Source: Isoetes taiwanensis (taxonomy: Eukaryota > Streptophyta > Lycopodiopsida > Isoetales > Isoetaceae). From it: a stretch of DNA of 64,000 bases. The stretch lies in NCBI GenBank assembly GCA_021234155.1, contig JAJEKV010000015.1, positions 11,182,101 to 11,246,100 on the forward strand, given 5' to 3'. Position numbers and translations under genes: made by a program. Shown one piece after another: positions 32,865-44,757 of the stretch. Within the stretch, counting starts at the first letter, position 1, and every line of letters starts with the position of its first letter. The notes beneath the pieces are model-generated. The model was given only the letters and a program-made list of their open reading frames with translations. It was not told the DNA's origin and made no database searches.

Positions 32865-34398
32865 TCAAATGGCCATATAGCAAAGACATTTGGTCGGGTT
32901 TATTTCTATTCCAGCTATAGAAAAAAAGGAACCCAGTGCCTCCTGAAAGGCTTCAAAACTCTTATCGTCATATCTTAAGAAAAGGAAAGTATCATCCGCA
33001 TATTGCATTATTGACAGCCTTGGGTCTGAACCTGGAAGAGTTAAACCATTTACCATGCCTCTTGCTTCCAATTCCTTCACCATTCGAGTTAAAAGTTTTG
33101 CCATGATCAGGAATAGGTACGGAGCAAGTGGACAGCCCTGTCTAATTCCTTTTCTGAGGTCAAAGAGGCCAGAGGGCTGGCCATTCACCAATACTGATGC
33201 AGATGCCATCTTGTTCAAGCCCATAACTAGATTAATGAAGTCTGTTTCAAAACCCATATGTGCCATGACCTCCTTCAACCCACTCCATCTAAGTGTGTCA
33301 TAGGCTCTGCGAAAGTCAAGTTTAAGCATAACACATTCCTGGCCTGAGTGCTTACACCAGTGAAGCCCCTCCCTAGCGGCCAGGTAATTGTCCAGGATGT
33401 TTCTATTTGGAAGAAATGCTGATTGTTCACATCCTATTACACGGGCTAGGATTGGTTTAATTCGAATAGCTATGACTTTCATGATCACTTTATACAGAAC
33501 ATTGGTTAGTGCAATCGGTCTTCATTCATTGATGGCCTGAGGTCTGCTCACTTTTGGGATGAGTGCAATGAATCCATTTGCCAAGGCTGGGTGAAGATAT
33601 CTGACAGCCCAGGCTCCTTTGAATGCTGCAACAAAGGAAGGACCCAAGATATCCCAGAATTCTACATAGAACTCTGGTGGGAACCCATCTGGCCCGGGGG
33701 ATTTCCCAGAAGCTAGAGAACTTAACGCTTTGTATATTTCTCAGATCTCCCGGTTCCCAAGCAATAGTCCTGCTCTCCTCGTTGTTTATTGAAAGACCTT
33801 GACCGATAGAGGGTAACCATTTGGAGCAATGGGAGGAGTAATCATTTGGAAGAGGCTCTTCCTCAAAAAGCCCTTCGTAGCTGTTTCTAAAGAATGCTTT
33901 TATTTCTGCCTCCCCTTTTATGACTTGATGCTGGTCATCAATTACCGAGGTAATGCTATTCTCGGCCAACCTGGCTCCTGCCAATCTAAAGAAACACTTG
34001 GAGTTCTCATGATCCACTTCAGCATACCACTTAGTCCTAGATCTCATAGCTGCCCCACGGGCTTCCTCTTCCTCTATTGCTTTAACTCGATAGTTAATTC
34101 TTCCTCAACTTTTACGATATGCAATGTTGAATGGGTCTGAAACTAAATCTTGTTTGACTTGTCGAATTTCATTATAGAGATCGGCTTTAGACCTTCGGAA
34201 CTCCTGGGCACGCTCTCTACCCCATCTTTTTATCCAATCTTTCATCAGGGCATTTATTTTAACCCATGCTTTCATGCTAGGGAGCCCTTCCTCCCTTGGT
34301 TGCGCCAGAATAAATTCTCTAAAGGGATTACGTAATGCTTCCTTCCCTAAGAGCCCAAAGATTGAATTTAAAGGGAGTATTGCCCTTTCGTCTAGCAA
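32865..34398 (-). pseudogene. L1 ORF2 reverse transcriptase catalytic part
   Basis: Broken into at least three frames (34398-34105, 34047-about 33780, 33488-32865). The first carries the inter-domain helix-rich linker (KDWIKRWGRERAQEFRRSKA) and the second the KCFFRLAGARLAENSI region. The third holds the RT core: RNILDNYLAAREGLHW, MLKLDFRRAYDTLRW (catalytic Asp), GIRQGCPLAPYLFLIMAKLL, and SIMQYADDTFLFLR (YADD). The catalytic residues are preserved, so the damage is mainly frameshift between domains. Confidence 0.9.
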
Positions 34399-35137
34399 AG
34401 GGAAGATCCTCCAATACTAGTTTTTGTGGCACATGATCAGACTGTGAGAAGGTAAGGTCCCCTTCGACAAAACACTTATCCATGAACGGGGCCGACTTGT
34501 TGGCCAAATAGAATCTATCCAGAAGACAATAAACTCTGTCCATACCTTTTTGCTTATTTGACCAGGAGTATGGAGTATTCGATGGTGGGAGGAGAGCAAA
34601 TCCATTATTATTGAGAAGAGAATCCCATGCTACCCTCTCTTCCCCTAAGAGGTTCCTGATGAGCCCAAGCTTTTGGTCCCATACATCCGTCATGTTGAGG
34701 TCACCACCTAAAATCCAGTTTTCCCCTGGTTGGCTGACCAACCACGTATTTATCTCTCTCCATAGCACAGCTCTTTCTGCAGGTTTGTTGGTGGCATATA
34801 TGTTAATCAGCCCCCATTGGACTCCATCTGTTTCAAATTGTATTGCCTGCCATCTTCCATCAGTTCCCACATATTGGAGGTTGCTAGTTAGACCTCTCCA
34901 TAGAATTCCGGTCCCCCCTTTGGTGCCTCTAGCTGCACAGGTAAGAGCGGAATACTGGCTACCCACCCATCCCCCTAATGAGCTAGATTCAAAGTCTGGG
35001 AGCCTGTGTTCTTGTATCATGATGACGTCAGCATTCATAGATCTTATGGCTGCCAGTACTCTGGCCCTTTTCAAAACCCCTTTAATTCCCCGAAGGTTCC
35101 ACGAGACTATTTCCATTGTTATTCCCCAGATCCCCAT
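34328..35137 (-). pseudogene. L1 ORF2 apurinic-type endonuclease domain
   Basis: The frame contains MEIVSWNLRGIKG (metal-binding Asn), ADVIMIQEHRLPDF (catalytic Glu), WQAIQFETDGVQWGLINIYA, WILGGDLNMTDVWDQK (GD-N motif) and SQSDHVPQKLVLE (SDH motif). This enzyme nicks target DNA to prime reverse transcription. All signature residues are visible. The 70-base overlap with the next frame at 34328-34398 marks a frameshift at the endonuclease/RT junction. Confidence 0.92.
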
Positions 35138-35139
35138 GC

Positions 35140-37360
35140 CTGTCCCAGAATAAAACTGTGACCTCTCCTTCCCTTCGGGGAGAATCTATTCCTATGTGGC
35201 ACTCATCCCAAGGGTTGCCCATTATGATCCCCCAATCACTTTGATCCAGGGTATTTGCTAGTTGCTTCTGGCTTTGTCTCCCTTTTGTACCAAGACACGG
35301 GTCACTATTACACGGGGGCCAATACACCGGTGCCCTTTGTTGTTGTAGATCCCCTTGACCTTGAAGGACATTACCCATATTCCTAGAACTTCCAGTGCCC
35401 CATCCCCCCTTAATATTCTGAAACCTAATCCAGGGTACTTGAAAAAAGTTGTTGATGGGCAGGTTACAAAGTGCAAACACAATTTGTACTACAAAGGATT
35501 GAATTTGTTTGCAAGTTGTGGTACACATTTGTTTCTTCCCAAAGAAAATATCAGACCAAATACATGCAATTCCTAGCCTTATTTCAAAGGGCCCTAGCCT
35601 TCAATTGATACTAAGCACGTGTTGTTTCGACAAATTGGGAGGTTGCTATAAAGAACTTAAGTTGTATGGTAATTTTGACACTAATAGACCTCAAATGCCC
35701 TTCAATGGACCACCAAAAGCCCTCCAATGGACCACTAAACACTCACAATTGACCTTCATTGGACCACAAGTGCCCATCAATAGACCATGCATTTAGCTCA
35801 ATTTTTTATAGTTCTTAAGGTGGGCTATTAAAGGGCAAATGTGAGCTATCAAAGGGTAAGAAGTGGGTTATTAATGGGCAAAAAATGGGCCATCGAAGGG
35901 GAGTGGGTGAAAGAAAGGCACCCTCCCCTAACACATTGTGGACGGCATAATGAGAAAAGTAAGTGGAATGCTAAAAGGCTATATTAATGGGCTTGTTCTT
36001 TGAAATGGATGGATTTAGCATGGAAATGAAAAAAGGAAATTGAAACAGTCCACATTAGAACCTGTAACAATGGAAGCTCCACCATAGAAATAGATTAAGT
36101 TTTGATTGCAAAGTTGCAATAAGATATCCAAAACCCAACTTACCAATATTAGGCACCATGTATGCAAGGGTGTAGAAATTATATATCCATTAATTTACAT
36201 ACCCATTATTAATCCATCACAATTTCAATAAAGTGACACATAGATTCCTCATTTGGGATCGTTGGATCCTACATGTTTTAATACAAGCATCAATACATAG
36301 ATTAAAACAAACTACAAAGGCCAGAACATGGTAGAGTATCAGGTTATGCAAAATAGGCTTTCATATACAAATTTCACAAACAAGTTTACGACATGATATA
36401 CAAACTTTACTACTCAGAAAGTGGCAACACAACAAGCTTCACAAAAAACTTCAAAATACCTCTATCTACAAGCTCTCTATAGAAGTTACAATTGCTTTGG
36501 CTTCCGGATGCCTCATAAGAAAATTATGCAAGCAGCGCTTGTACGATCAAAACAATTTTCTGATTGGACTCATATGCCGGATTTGCCCTGCACTCATATT
36601 TGAACACCAAAATCTAGTCCAATCCAGCAGAAAAAATGGATCTGGTTGCCCCGCTATGTTCAGCCTTTCTTCCAGTCGAGGAGGAGCATGATCTGGTCGG
36701 CTGCCATGCTCGAAAACAGACAACAAAAAATGCTATTAGCAAACCATTGGTTCAGACTTAAAAAAAAAAATTTATTGAACCCCTAACCATTGCCAAGACC
36801 TTAGTCCGTGATACTTTGCCAACCTTATGATGATTTTTATTTCATGTTGTTCTGATGCTTTTCAAAAAGAACACGTAACATTTAAGTTGATTACCAAGCC
36901 ACGAATATGTAATGTAGCCATTGCAACTTAGATGGCCTTTGCAACTTAGCTGCTACACATTATCATGCAATCCTAGCTATAGATAAATATTTTGACTATC
37001 CGCAACCAATGCAAAATAGAATTATCTTCAACTAGAAATGCAATATATTAACACTGCATAATGTTTCGAAACATATTGAACTATCAGCAACAAGCTTCAC
37101 GTAAGTTACTGAGCAAATAATTGTCCAATATTTATATTACGTTGATCTCCCCATGCAGAGGTAAGATAAACAAGTGGTCATTTATAGCCATCAAACAAAT
37201 TACAAGGGAACATAACAAACTTGGACAACATAAATTTGTTATAGAGAGCACGATCACCTATGTTATAAAAACTTAGGTTTTGACATTATGACTAAATGGC
37301 TTCTTTAAGTTGAAATGAGATCAAAATTCAAATTGAGAGTACAAGATTTTGGAGCTAGTT
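35140..37360. other. Unassigned sequence upstream of the L1 element
   Basis: 35140-35530 may belong to the L1 (ORF1 tail or leader). 35690-35900 has short repeated clauses (GGACCA, CAATGGACCA). No host gene is seen. Confidence 0.4.
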
Positions 37361-39060
37361 TGCTATGGCCCCTTAAATATCACGCCCCAACTCAACTGGG
37401 CAAAAGCGTCTACATGTTGAGGTTTGACCCTCTATATGTGACAATTAAGTGCCGCCTCCCAAATATTTACATGAGTGGTCCCTATGGGCCCCCAAATCAT
37501 ATCAATTTCTCCCCCTCTCGGAATGCTAAACGAATTCCTCTCCCTCTTGAAATGCTTGCCCTTTATATGTAACAATTAGGTGCCGCCTCCCTAAGATTTA
37601 CTCGAGTGGTGTCCATGGGCCTGCAAACTATATCAATCCCTCTCCCTCTTGAAATTCCAAAACAAATCCCTCCCCCCTCCCCCGGAATGCTAGTAAACCA
37701 ATTCCTCTCCCTCTTTGGCGACCTGGAATGACTTGGAGCAGGTGCAGAAGGCATTTTTGGCACGGGCACTTGGGGTGAAACCTTTAGTCCCCTATCGGAT
37801 TCTGCTGCAGGAAACTGGATTCTTGCCGCTTCAGCGGGCAGCCCTTGATAAACACGTCGTCTATTTTAAGTGGTTAATATGGGTGATGCTTTCTCCTCCT
37901 TTTTACAGCTTCTGTTGTGGCAATGGCGCAAATGCTCGGGGCTGTTGGAGGGTAAGAGAGATCGATGGTTCGCCCGGATGGAACGTCGAGAACGCAGTGC
38001 GTCGCGTGGACCTGGCCCGTCGTGGCAGTGCGGGAGTACACGGGCCTTGCTTCCTTGGCAAGCTCACGGGACCCCGGCTCTAGAAGCGAGTCAAAACGGC
38101 CCATTACAAGGAGCACATCAACCCCAGTGTTAGCCCCTGGGCCTGCAAATCTACCCTCGTTCCCGGTACTGAAAGCCTTGAACTCATTGCCTCCATTAAA
38201 GCGCGGTGCCCACCATCTTCGCCGCTCGAGGCGGGCATGTGGATTGGGAGCCCCCCGGGACAGGCTCTCTGCCGGTCTTTGCCAAACGGGTGCCATTGAG
38301 GAGGAGTCTCACACTTTCCAGAGTTGCCCGGCGATTCCCGGTCGGTCGGGCGGATATGCTCCCTTAGTACGGCCGTACTTGCCCCTACATTTGCTGATGA
38401 ACACACCGTCAGTACGTGCTCTGGGGTCGTACATTCAGGAGGTACTAGATCTGCGATCTCACCTTTGCCCCCGCCTGGCTGCTCGTTGATCAGGCACTAC
38501 GGGTGCGGTGCATGAGTGTATATATTTGTGTGTTTTTGCATTTTATATATTAGAACAGTTTGTCAGCAGGCTGATTGCTGCCACGATTTTTCCCTCGAAA
38601 ACCCTTTGAGGCGGGGGTTTTTTTAATCCGGGTAGTAATCCGCTTGCTGTGCTTTTGTATTGGGTCCCATAGACCGATTGGTCTCCGTGGACGATAAAAA
38701 TACCTTCCTTCCTTCCTCTCAGAATGCTAAAGGAAATCCTCCCTCCCCTCAGAATGCTGCTAAACCAATTCCTCTCCTCTCAGACCCTCTCGGAATGCTT
38801 GCCCTCGTGCATATGAGACTTGTGTCATTCGCCCATGAGGATTTGAACCTTGCATCTTTTGCAAATGGTAAGAACTTACATCGTTTGCCCCCATGGAGAC
38901 TTGAACATGAGACCCAACTCTGATACCAATTGATATGGTACCTTAACTATCGCACCCCAACCAATTGGGCAAAATCATCTAGAAGTTGAGGTTTGACCCT
39001 TTATATGTGATAATTAACTGCCACCTCTCTAAGATTTAGTCGAGCGGTTTACATGGCCCC
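37360..39060 (-). mobile_element. LTR-retrotransposon fragments split by LINE copy D
   Basis: 37375-37460 and 38940-39020 share CACCCCAAC...ATTGGGCAAAA, GTTGAGGTTTGACCCT and TATATGTGA blocks, and 37500-37700 and 38710-38800 share CTCTCGGAATGCTAAAC-like units. On the minus strand, the sequence after CCATATCAAT reads TGGTATCAGAGTTGGGTC (about 38914-38931), an initiator tRNA-Met primer binding site, so 38936-39060 is the end of an LTR. No internal genes remain. Confidence 0.5.
37717..38716 (+). mobile_element. LINE copy D, 5'-truncated, microsatellite-tailed family
   Basis: Begins within the RT thumb/connection region (TWNDLEQVQKAFLARALGVK, then VPYRILLQETGFLPLQRAAL). It continues through a frameshifted zinc region (TGAIEEESHTFQSCPA) and ends VRALGSYIQEVLDLRSHLCP. 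The 3' UTR hairpin (about 38596-38622) and terminal block (TCTCCGTGGACGATAAAAA) follow. The tail is a short run of CCTT units, not poly(A). Compared with copy A it keeps the segment missing there after LERH/LDKH. It sits inside LTR-derived sequence. Confidence 0.85.
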
Positions 39061-39069
39061 CAAAGCATA

Positions 39070-41495
39070 TCATGCCTTCTTCCACTTGCTAAACTTTTTA
39101 TGCCAAGTTCTAATGGACATAATTGACAATTTGCACAACTGCATATGTTGTCGAAAGATTTGTCTAGTTCATAGTTGTAATGTACAGAGCAAATGGCTCA
39201 AAATAACTAATCTGAATATCAATAGTTACATCTTGCATATAAGAAAAAAATTGCTAAAGCTTTGATGCTAAATTTTGATGTACATAATAATGCCAATTTG
39301 CACAGGTGGATGAACAAAAGATCTTCATATTGTTCAAAAGATCTGTTTTGTTCATAGTTGCAACATACAAAGTGAATGGCTCAAATAATTTATTTGAATA
39401 TTAATACTTCCATCTTGCACAAAATAGAAAACTGAAAGGAGGATAAATTATTTATAAAGAAAAAAAAAATTAACTATATCTTTTTAGGTTTTCGACTTGT
39501 GCCATAGCCATAAATCGAACTTCTTCTTTGATCGCTGCACTATAAAAGGACAAGCCAAATTCATGGTAAACCATTTTGTTCCATTTATAGAATGTACCTT
39601 AAAAAGCTCTGCTTGTGTCGGCCTCAACAGAACAAGTGCTCTTACTAACCGAAGCCTGCATTTTGAGCTCAGAGGATCGAGATTCTTGTAGAAGTTAATA
39701 TAAAAGTAAAAAAGCCCATTTCAAGCAGACCCTCCCTCACAAAAAAAAACACTAAAGTAAGGGCGGTTTCTCATGAGCCCAAAACCTCGAGGTTTTCTTG
39801 AGGTCAAGTGTACATCTTCCATGTTCCCATGAATGCCTGACCTAGAGGAGCTAAGGTTTCAAACCTGAAAATGAAGTATTGTTGCTCCATTTCTAAGCGC
39901 TGAGGTCAGGACCTCGTTTTGTTTTCTTTAGATTTCTACAACAATTTTCTTTTGTCTTTTGTCTTTTGTGCTAAAGTACCTTTGTTTCATGCCAAGAAGA
40001 TAGAAACAGATCTCTGGTTCATGGGAACGAGGCATTCTTGTGCGCAGGTCGACCTTTAGATATTTTGAGGTCTACAAGCTCATGCGAAGCCGCCCTAATG
40101 CCCCTTGATGTCTGCATCTATATGCAAGGTAAAGGAGGATACAGTGTGAAACACAGTAGAATAATGGGTGTAACAAAATGAAGGAGAACTATGGAGATTG
40201 TGTGTGCCTTGCATGTATTCTAAGAAATACTTAATATAACAAAACAAAACATGATATAAGCCAAACCATGGCTCTATTAAAAGTTTCTAACTGAAATAGG
40301 TGCGTCTTCAAAAAAAAAAAATTTGACAACACGACTCAAAAATATTTAAGGTATTTATATAAGGGGTAATCTTGGGTTCTGCGATATCTCTATTATCGTA
40401 AGGAGTTATGAGTGCTGCTACACCAATTCTAGAACTAGATTCCAAAAGCTTTTCATAATGCTCAAGATCGCTCCATTCTGATGACCGTTTGCCCGAGTTA
40501 TGACATTTCAAAGTTTGCCCTTTTTTTATACTATCTGCTCTAAAATTAGAATAATATCCTCTCCTTTCCAATTATAGGCAATATCTTCCTATTCTTACAA
40601 ATTCTTATCTAGTTTATCTCCTCTAATCATAGCTCTGCTATTTTAGTTCAGATATTCCCTCTATTTTCCTCAGATATCTACCGTACCTTTGTATAAACAC
40701 CATATTCAATTTGTTTCTCAACCATTGCAATTTTTTTAATATTCCTGGCTTGAGATTAAGAATAAAAATCATTTACTTACCTCTCAACCCCCTAGGTGTA
40801 TTACAGAATTGAACAATAAGATATAATGTACAAAACAAAAGAAAAAGAAAATTTATCAATGGTTTAAGTGCTCGTGGCGAACATGAACTACAATATTATA
40901 GTATTCATCTACATGGAATTGCACAAAAAGACAAGGCATGATGAATGTAAGATGATAAGCACGTGTTTTTTGGCACCCTCCAAGAAATTTAGGAAGAAGC
41001 TTCCTTAGCATGAGAGAGTAACTATTTGCTTCAAATATCTAGGGTTATACATAAATGTTTTGTTTTTATGGACTAGTAAGTGGCATGACTAACTCTCCAA
41101 CATATAAAATTTTCCCTAGCAAGAAGGCCTCATCTATTTGGGGGACCCAAGTACATTCCATGTCGTCAAAAGAGACACCCATTCTAGCAAGTCATGTTTA
41201 CTTTATTCTACATCCAAGTCATGTTTACTTGATTTCTACAATATATTGCTAGCTTGACCAAAGATTAATGGCCCCCATTATAATGAGTAAAAGCATGTTG
41301 CATGGCAAAACATTGAAGATTGATAAGCTCCATGGAAAGCCAATGTCACTAGATTGCTCGGCTCAGATGCAAACAATGAATGTCATGGGATTTCTTAACT
41401 TGAAATCATTAGCAAACTAGTAAACCTTCATCCTTGAATTAGAAATGAGGTTGAAGGGGAAAAAACCTCCTTGTTGCTTTACTTTAAGAGAAAAG
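39070..41495. other. Unassigned AT-rich sequence
   Basis: 39100-39420 contains two imperfect copies of a ~220-bp segment (TTGCACA..., AAAGATTTGTCTAGTTCATAG and similar). No coding sequence is recognised. Confidence 0.45.
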
Positions 41496-41499
41496 AATA

Positions 41500-42605
41500 G
41501 AAGAAAGAAAGAAAGAAAGAATGATTTTTATCGTCCACTAAGACCAATCGGCCTATGGGACCCAGAAGGAGCGTAGCAAACTTATTACTGTCCGGGTTAA
41601 AAAAAACCCCGCCCTGAAGGGTTTTCGAGGGAAAAACCGTGGCAGTAATAAGAATGCTGTCAAACTGTACAAGTATACATCATCATGAAATAAATGTATA
41701 TATACATGTCAAGTGTGTGCCCGAGGACATAGCTGATCTCGCGTATCTATAACCTCCTGAAGGTATGATCCCAGCACCCATACGGAAGCCGTGCTCAATG
41801 TCACATGTAGCGGCTGGCCAGGCCTGACCAACTCAGCATAGCGCGTCCAGATTTGATCATATGCTGGGCAACATTGAAGGGTATGAGATTCATCCTCAAT
41901 GACTACCATTTGGCAGCATTGTCAGAGCTGTCTTGGCATGACTCACCAATCCATCTGCCCGACTCACTTCGAAGATGGTGTGCTCCTGTGCGAATGAAGG
42001 CAATGAGTCTGCGCCTTTTCATGGGCAAGTAGGTACGTAGGTAGCATTGCGTGCCTCGTTCCAATGTGGGATTCATATGGCGCTGGTAGTGTGTTGTCTT
42101 GACCTGTTCAAGGGCGCTGGCATCCCAAAGCTTGCTGAGGAAGCAAGCGTCAAGATACTGCCTCAAGCTATGGTGATGTGCCTCTGTTTGCACATGTATG
42201 CACCTGTGCTCCTGCACATTCCATCTAGCCAACCATTGAGCTCTCTTTTCCCTCCAACAGGCCTTGAGGCATTGCGGCCCCATTGCCATGATATAAGTTA
42301 GGTTAGGGAGACAAGCATCGTCCATATTGACCACCTTCTGAAAATAGACAATGTGGCGATCAAGGACCGCCCTCTAAAGAGGCAAGAATCCCATCTCCTA
42401 CAGCAGAATTTGATATGGGAATGTGGACTTCACCTCTAATGCTCGTACCAAGAATTCTGCACCTGCTCCAAGTCATTCCAAGTAGCGATGGATACTACTG
42501 GGCCCCATACTTCAACCCCGTATAAAAGGACAGGCTCCACTAAGACTTTGAACAGGTGTGCTGATGGGCCCAATCATACAACTCCGCTCTATGACTATTA
42601 TAAAA
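41500..42605 (-). mobile_element. LINE copy E, 5'-truncated, microsatellite-tailed family
   Basis: On the minus strand, frames at 42600-42335 give NNSHRAELYDWAH-, LLGMTW- and LLQE-type pieces. The frame 42334-41903 carries MVNMDDACLPNLTYIMAMGP, MKRRRLIAFIRTGAHHLRSE and GRWIGESCQDSSDNAAKW, and the frame 41909-41709 carries IEDESHTLQCCPAYDQIW and VLGSYLQEVIDTRDQLCP. The first zinc-motif cysteines are partly lost. The 3' hairpin (41600-41640) and terminal block precede a tail of GAAA units on the plus strand (41503-41522). It is more complete in the middle region than copy A. Confidence 0.85.
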
Positions 42606-42779
42606 AATCTACATGTTATGCAAATGGAAATATTAGACCAAAGAAAAGGGGACGACTGTTTCTCAATGTAAGGGGACCTAGATATGTCTGAATTATTCCA
42701 AGATTATCGCTTATTGCTGCTGATAGACAAAGATAAAGTTTGCTTGTGAGGTATTGTTACGTGTTATGATTAAAGAAAA

Positions 42780-43090
42780 AATGAAAAAAGAAAAAGTGAT
42801 TTTCTCGAGTCTTTTGATCATTTAAGATACATCTAAATAATTCTGAATTTCAGGTTCTCATGTTGAGTTTCTTTGGTAGTAGCATAAATAGACACAAATG
42901 CTCTATGTCAAACACGACCATTTTGGAAAGAGATAATTACTTATGTAGAGAAATGAAATTTTATACAAGCATTTCTATGTAAGAAATATACACATATGAG
43001 CAAGTGACAAAAAGCCGGAAAAAAAAAATGCCACTTTCTGATGTAGAGAAAAGATTTTGTACAAACATTTCTGTGTAAACAAATAAGATG
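42780..43090. repeat. Segment paralogous to 51890-52345
   Basis: Shares, in order, TTTGATCATTTAAGA-like sequence, AATGCTCT, GACCATTTTGGAAA, GATGTAGAGAAAAGATTTT and ACAAGCATTTCTRTGTAA blocks with the second region. Two units of an ~85-bp repeat are present here, against about four there. The small ORF adjoining the other copy is not found here. Confidence 0.7.
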
Positions 43091-43099
43091 GCTGCACCA

Positions 43100-44515
43100 A
43101 ACAACATTGTTTTGTTGGTGCCTCCAACACTTTACATTGAATGCGATTCTGTGATGGCCTTGAACTCCGAGATACATTTGTTCTAGAAATAGTTTATTAC
43201 CATCAGCGTGTTCATGAAACTTTCAACTATGGCAATGATCTTCTCTAGATAGCCAACCTTCTTCAATTCAAATAACTATAGATAAAGCTCTACTACAGTC
43301 TTAGACAGACAGCCAGGCAGGCAGCCACCCACACAGGCATATAGATATTCAGATACAGGAGCAATTTAGATTTAATTCTGCCTTATCCGCCATTCTGCGA
43401 TTGCCACATGGCAAATTTTTCTTTTTTCGAATTGCCTTCTAGTCAACATTCTGACTTTTTGCTAACATTCTGCTTTTCCATTCCGAATCTACTCAACATT
43501 CTGTTTTTCATTCTTTTTTGGACCACTACGGAGTTGACACATCAGCAGAATTGAACCTAAAATGCTTTCACATTTTAAGGTCCCCGAAATGTCAACAATC
43601 AACAGGCCTCCGCGCCTTCATGCGTCGGCCTGTTTCTACTCCAGGTATATAGATAGACAAAGTATGACATGCCCAGACCATGAGAGACTAAAATGTACCT
43701 AGATATCATAGTGTGTAGACATATTTAGCCTCATCACAAAAAAGCGGCGAAACAAATGAAACAATAAGATATGAAATACCAAAACACAATAGTTTTTTTT
43801 AAGAGGTTTGCGTACTCGAGTGGATGTAGTGCTCGTGGAATGATCGTAGTCATTCACATGGAGTGCACAAAAGGACAAGGCATGATGAATATGCGAGGAT
43901 AAGCACGTGCTTTTGGCACCCTTCAAGAAACTTATAAAGAAGATTCCTATAGTGCATGGGAAATAGTGTTCATATAAAGTTTTTGTTTTTATGCATCAAT
44001 GACCAGCATGGCTAAATACCCAACATATAATGTTTTTTCTCTAGCGAGGCAGCATAATGTTTGGGCCACCCAAGTACATTCCATTTCGTGAGAGACATCT
44101 ACTCTAGCAAGCAAGTCATATTTACTTAATTCTACAACCTACGTTAGGCTGGCAACAGATTAAAGGTTCCCATTTGCACGCTAATGCAGGCCATTGAAGA
44201 TTTAAAAGCTCCATGGAAGGCGAATGCAGCTAAATTGTAAGCTGAGAAGCAAAAATCAATGGCATGGGATATATAAACTTGGATTCACTAGGCATCTAGT
44301 AAACCTTCCTCCTTGAATTAGAATACAATGAATATTAATTGTGGTTTGAAGGGGTAAAAACCTCCTTGTTGCTATACCTGAATAGCAAAGGCCAGATTTA
44401 TGTATTATATAAAAATCAGTTACAGATTTTTAGGGGTGTAAAGACCTTAGCAGTGCTGCTAGGCGAGGCGGCCGGTAACCTGCCCCATAAAAACCTATAA
44501 TTGATTTTTGTAAAA
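43100..44515. other. Unassigned sequence
   Basis: A short CAGACAGACAGCCAGGCAGG run lies near 43305. No genes recognised. 43850-44370 resembles 40860-41460 in order (CACATGGA, GCACAAAAGGACAAGGCATG, CTACATGTGC-like blocks, CCTCCTTGTTGCT), indicating an old ~550-bp dispersed repeat pair. Confidence 0.5.
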
Positions 44516-44757
44516 CGTAAAGGGTGAAAGCATGCTAGGGTGTACCATCTAAAGTACTTTTTAGGGAGTGCGAAACTACTCAGAAAAGTACCCAGCACTG
44601 GGTACTGGGAACTTGCAATAAATAATAAGTTTGAGAGTTAATTCATTTATATTAGTCTCTAATAGTATTGTTATCTTCTAATACTATAGATTGACATGTT
44701 ATTGACCTTCAATTCAAAAATTTTTGATTGATTTTAATGGAAAGAAAAAACAGAAAG

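Larger units (their letters stand above)
31326..35137 (-). mobile_element. L1-type LINE, endonuclease to zinc motif, frameshifted
   Basis: A nearly full-length ORF2 region on the minus strand: endonuclease, reverse transcriptase, connection and C-terminal zinc motif in the right order over 3.8 kb. Sequence just upstream (35140-35530) is open in one frame (FFQVPWIRFQNIKGGWG...) and could be the end of ORF1, but no nucleic-acid-binding motif shows. No poly(A) was found at the 3' side. It is unrelated in sequence to the microsatellite-tailed LINEs. Confidence 0.9.

Noticed and set aside
33829-35153. Plus-strand ORFs of 60-180 codons
   Set aside because: Shadows of the L1 coding sequence on the opposite strand.
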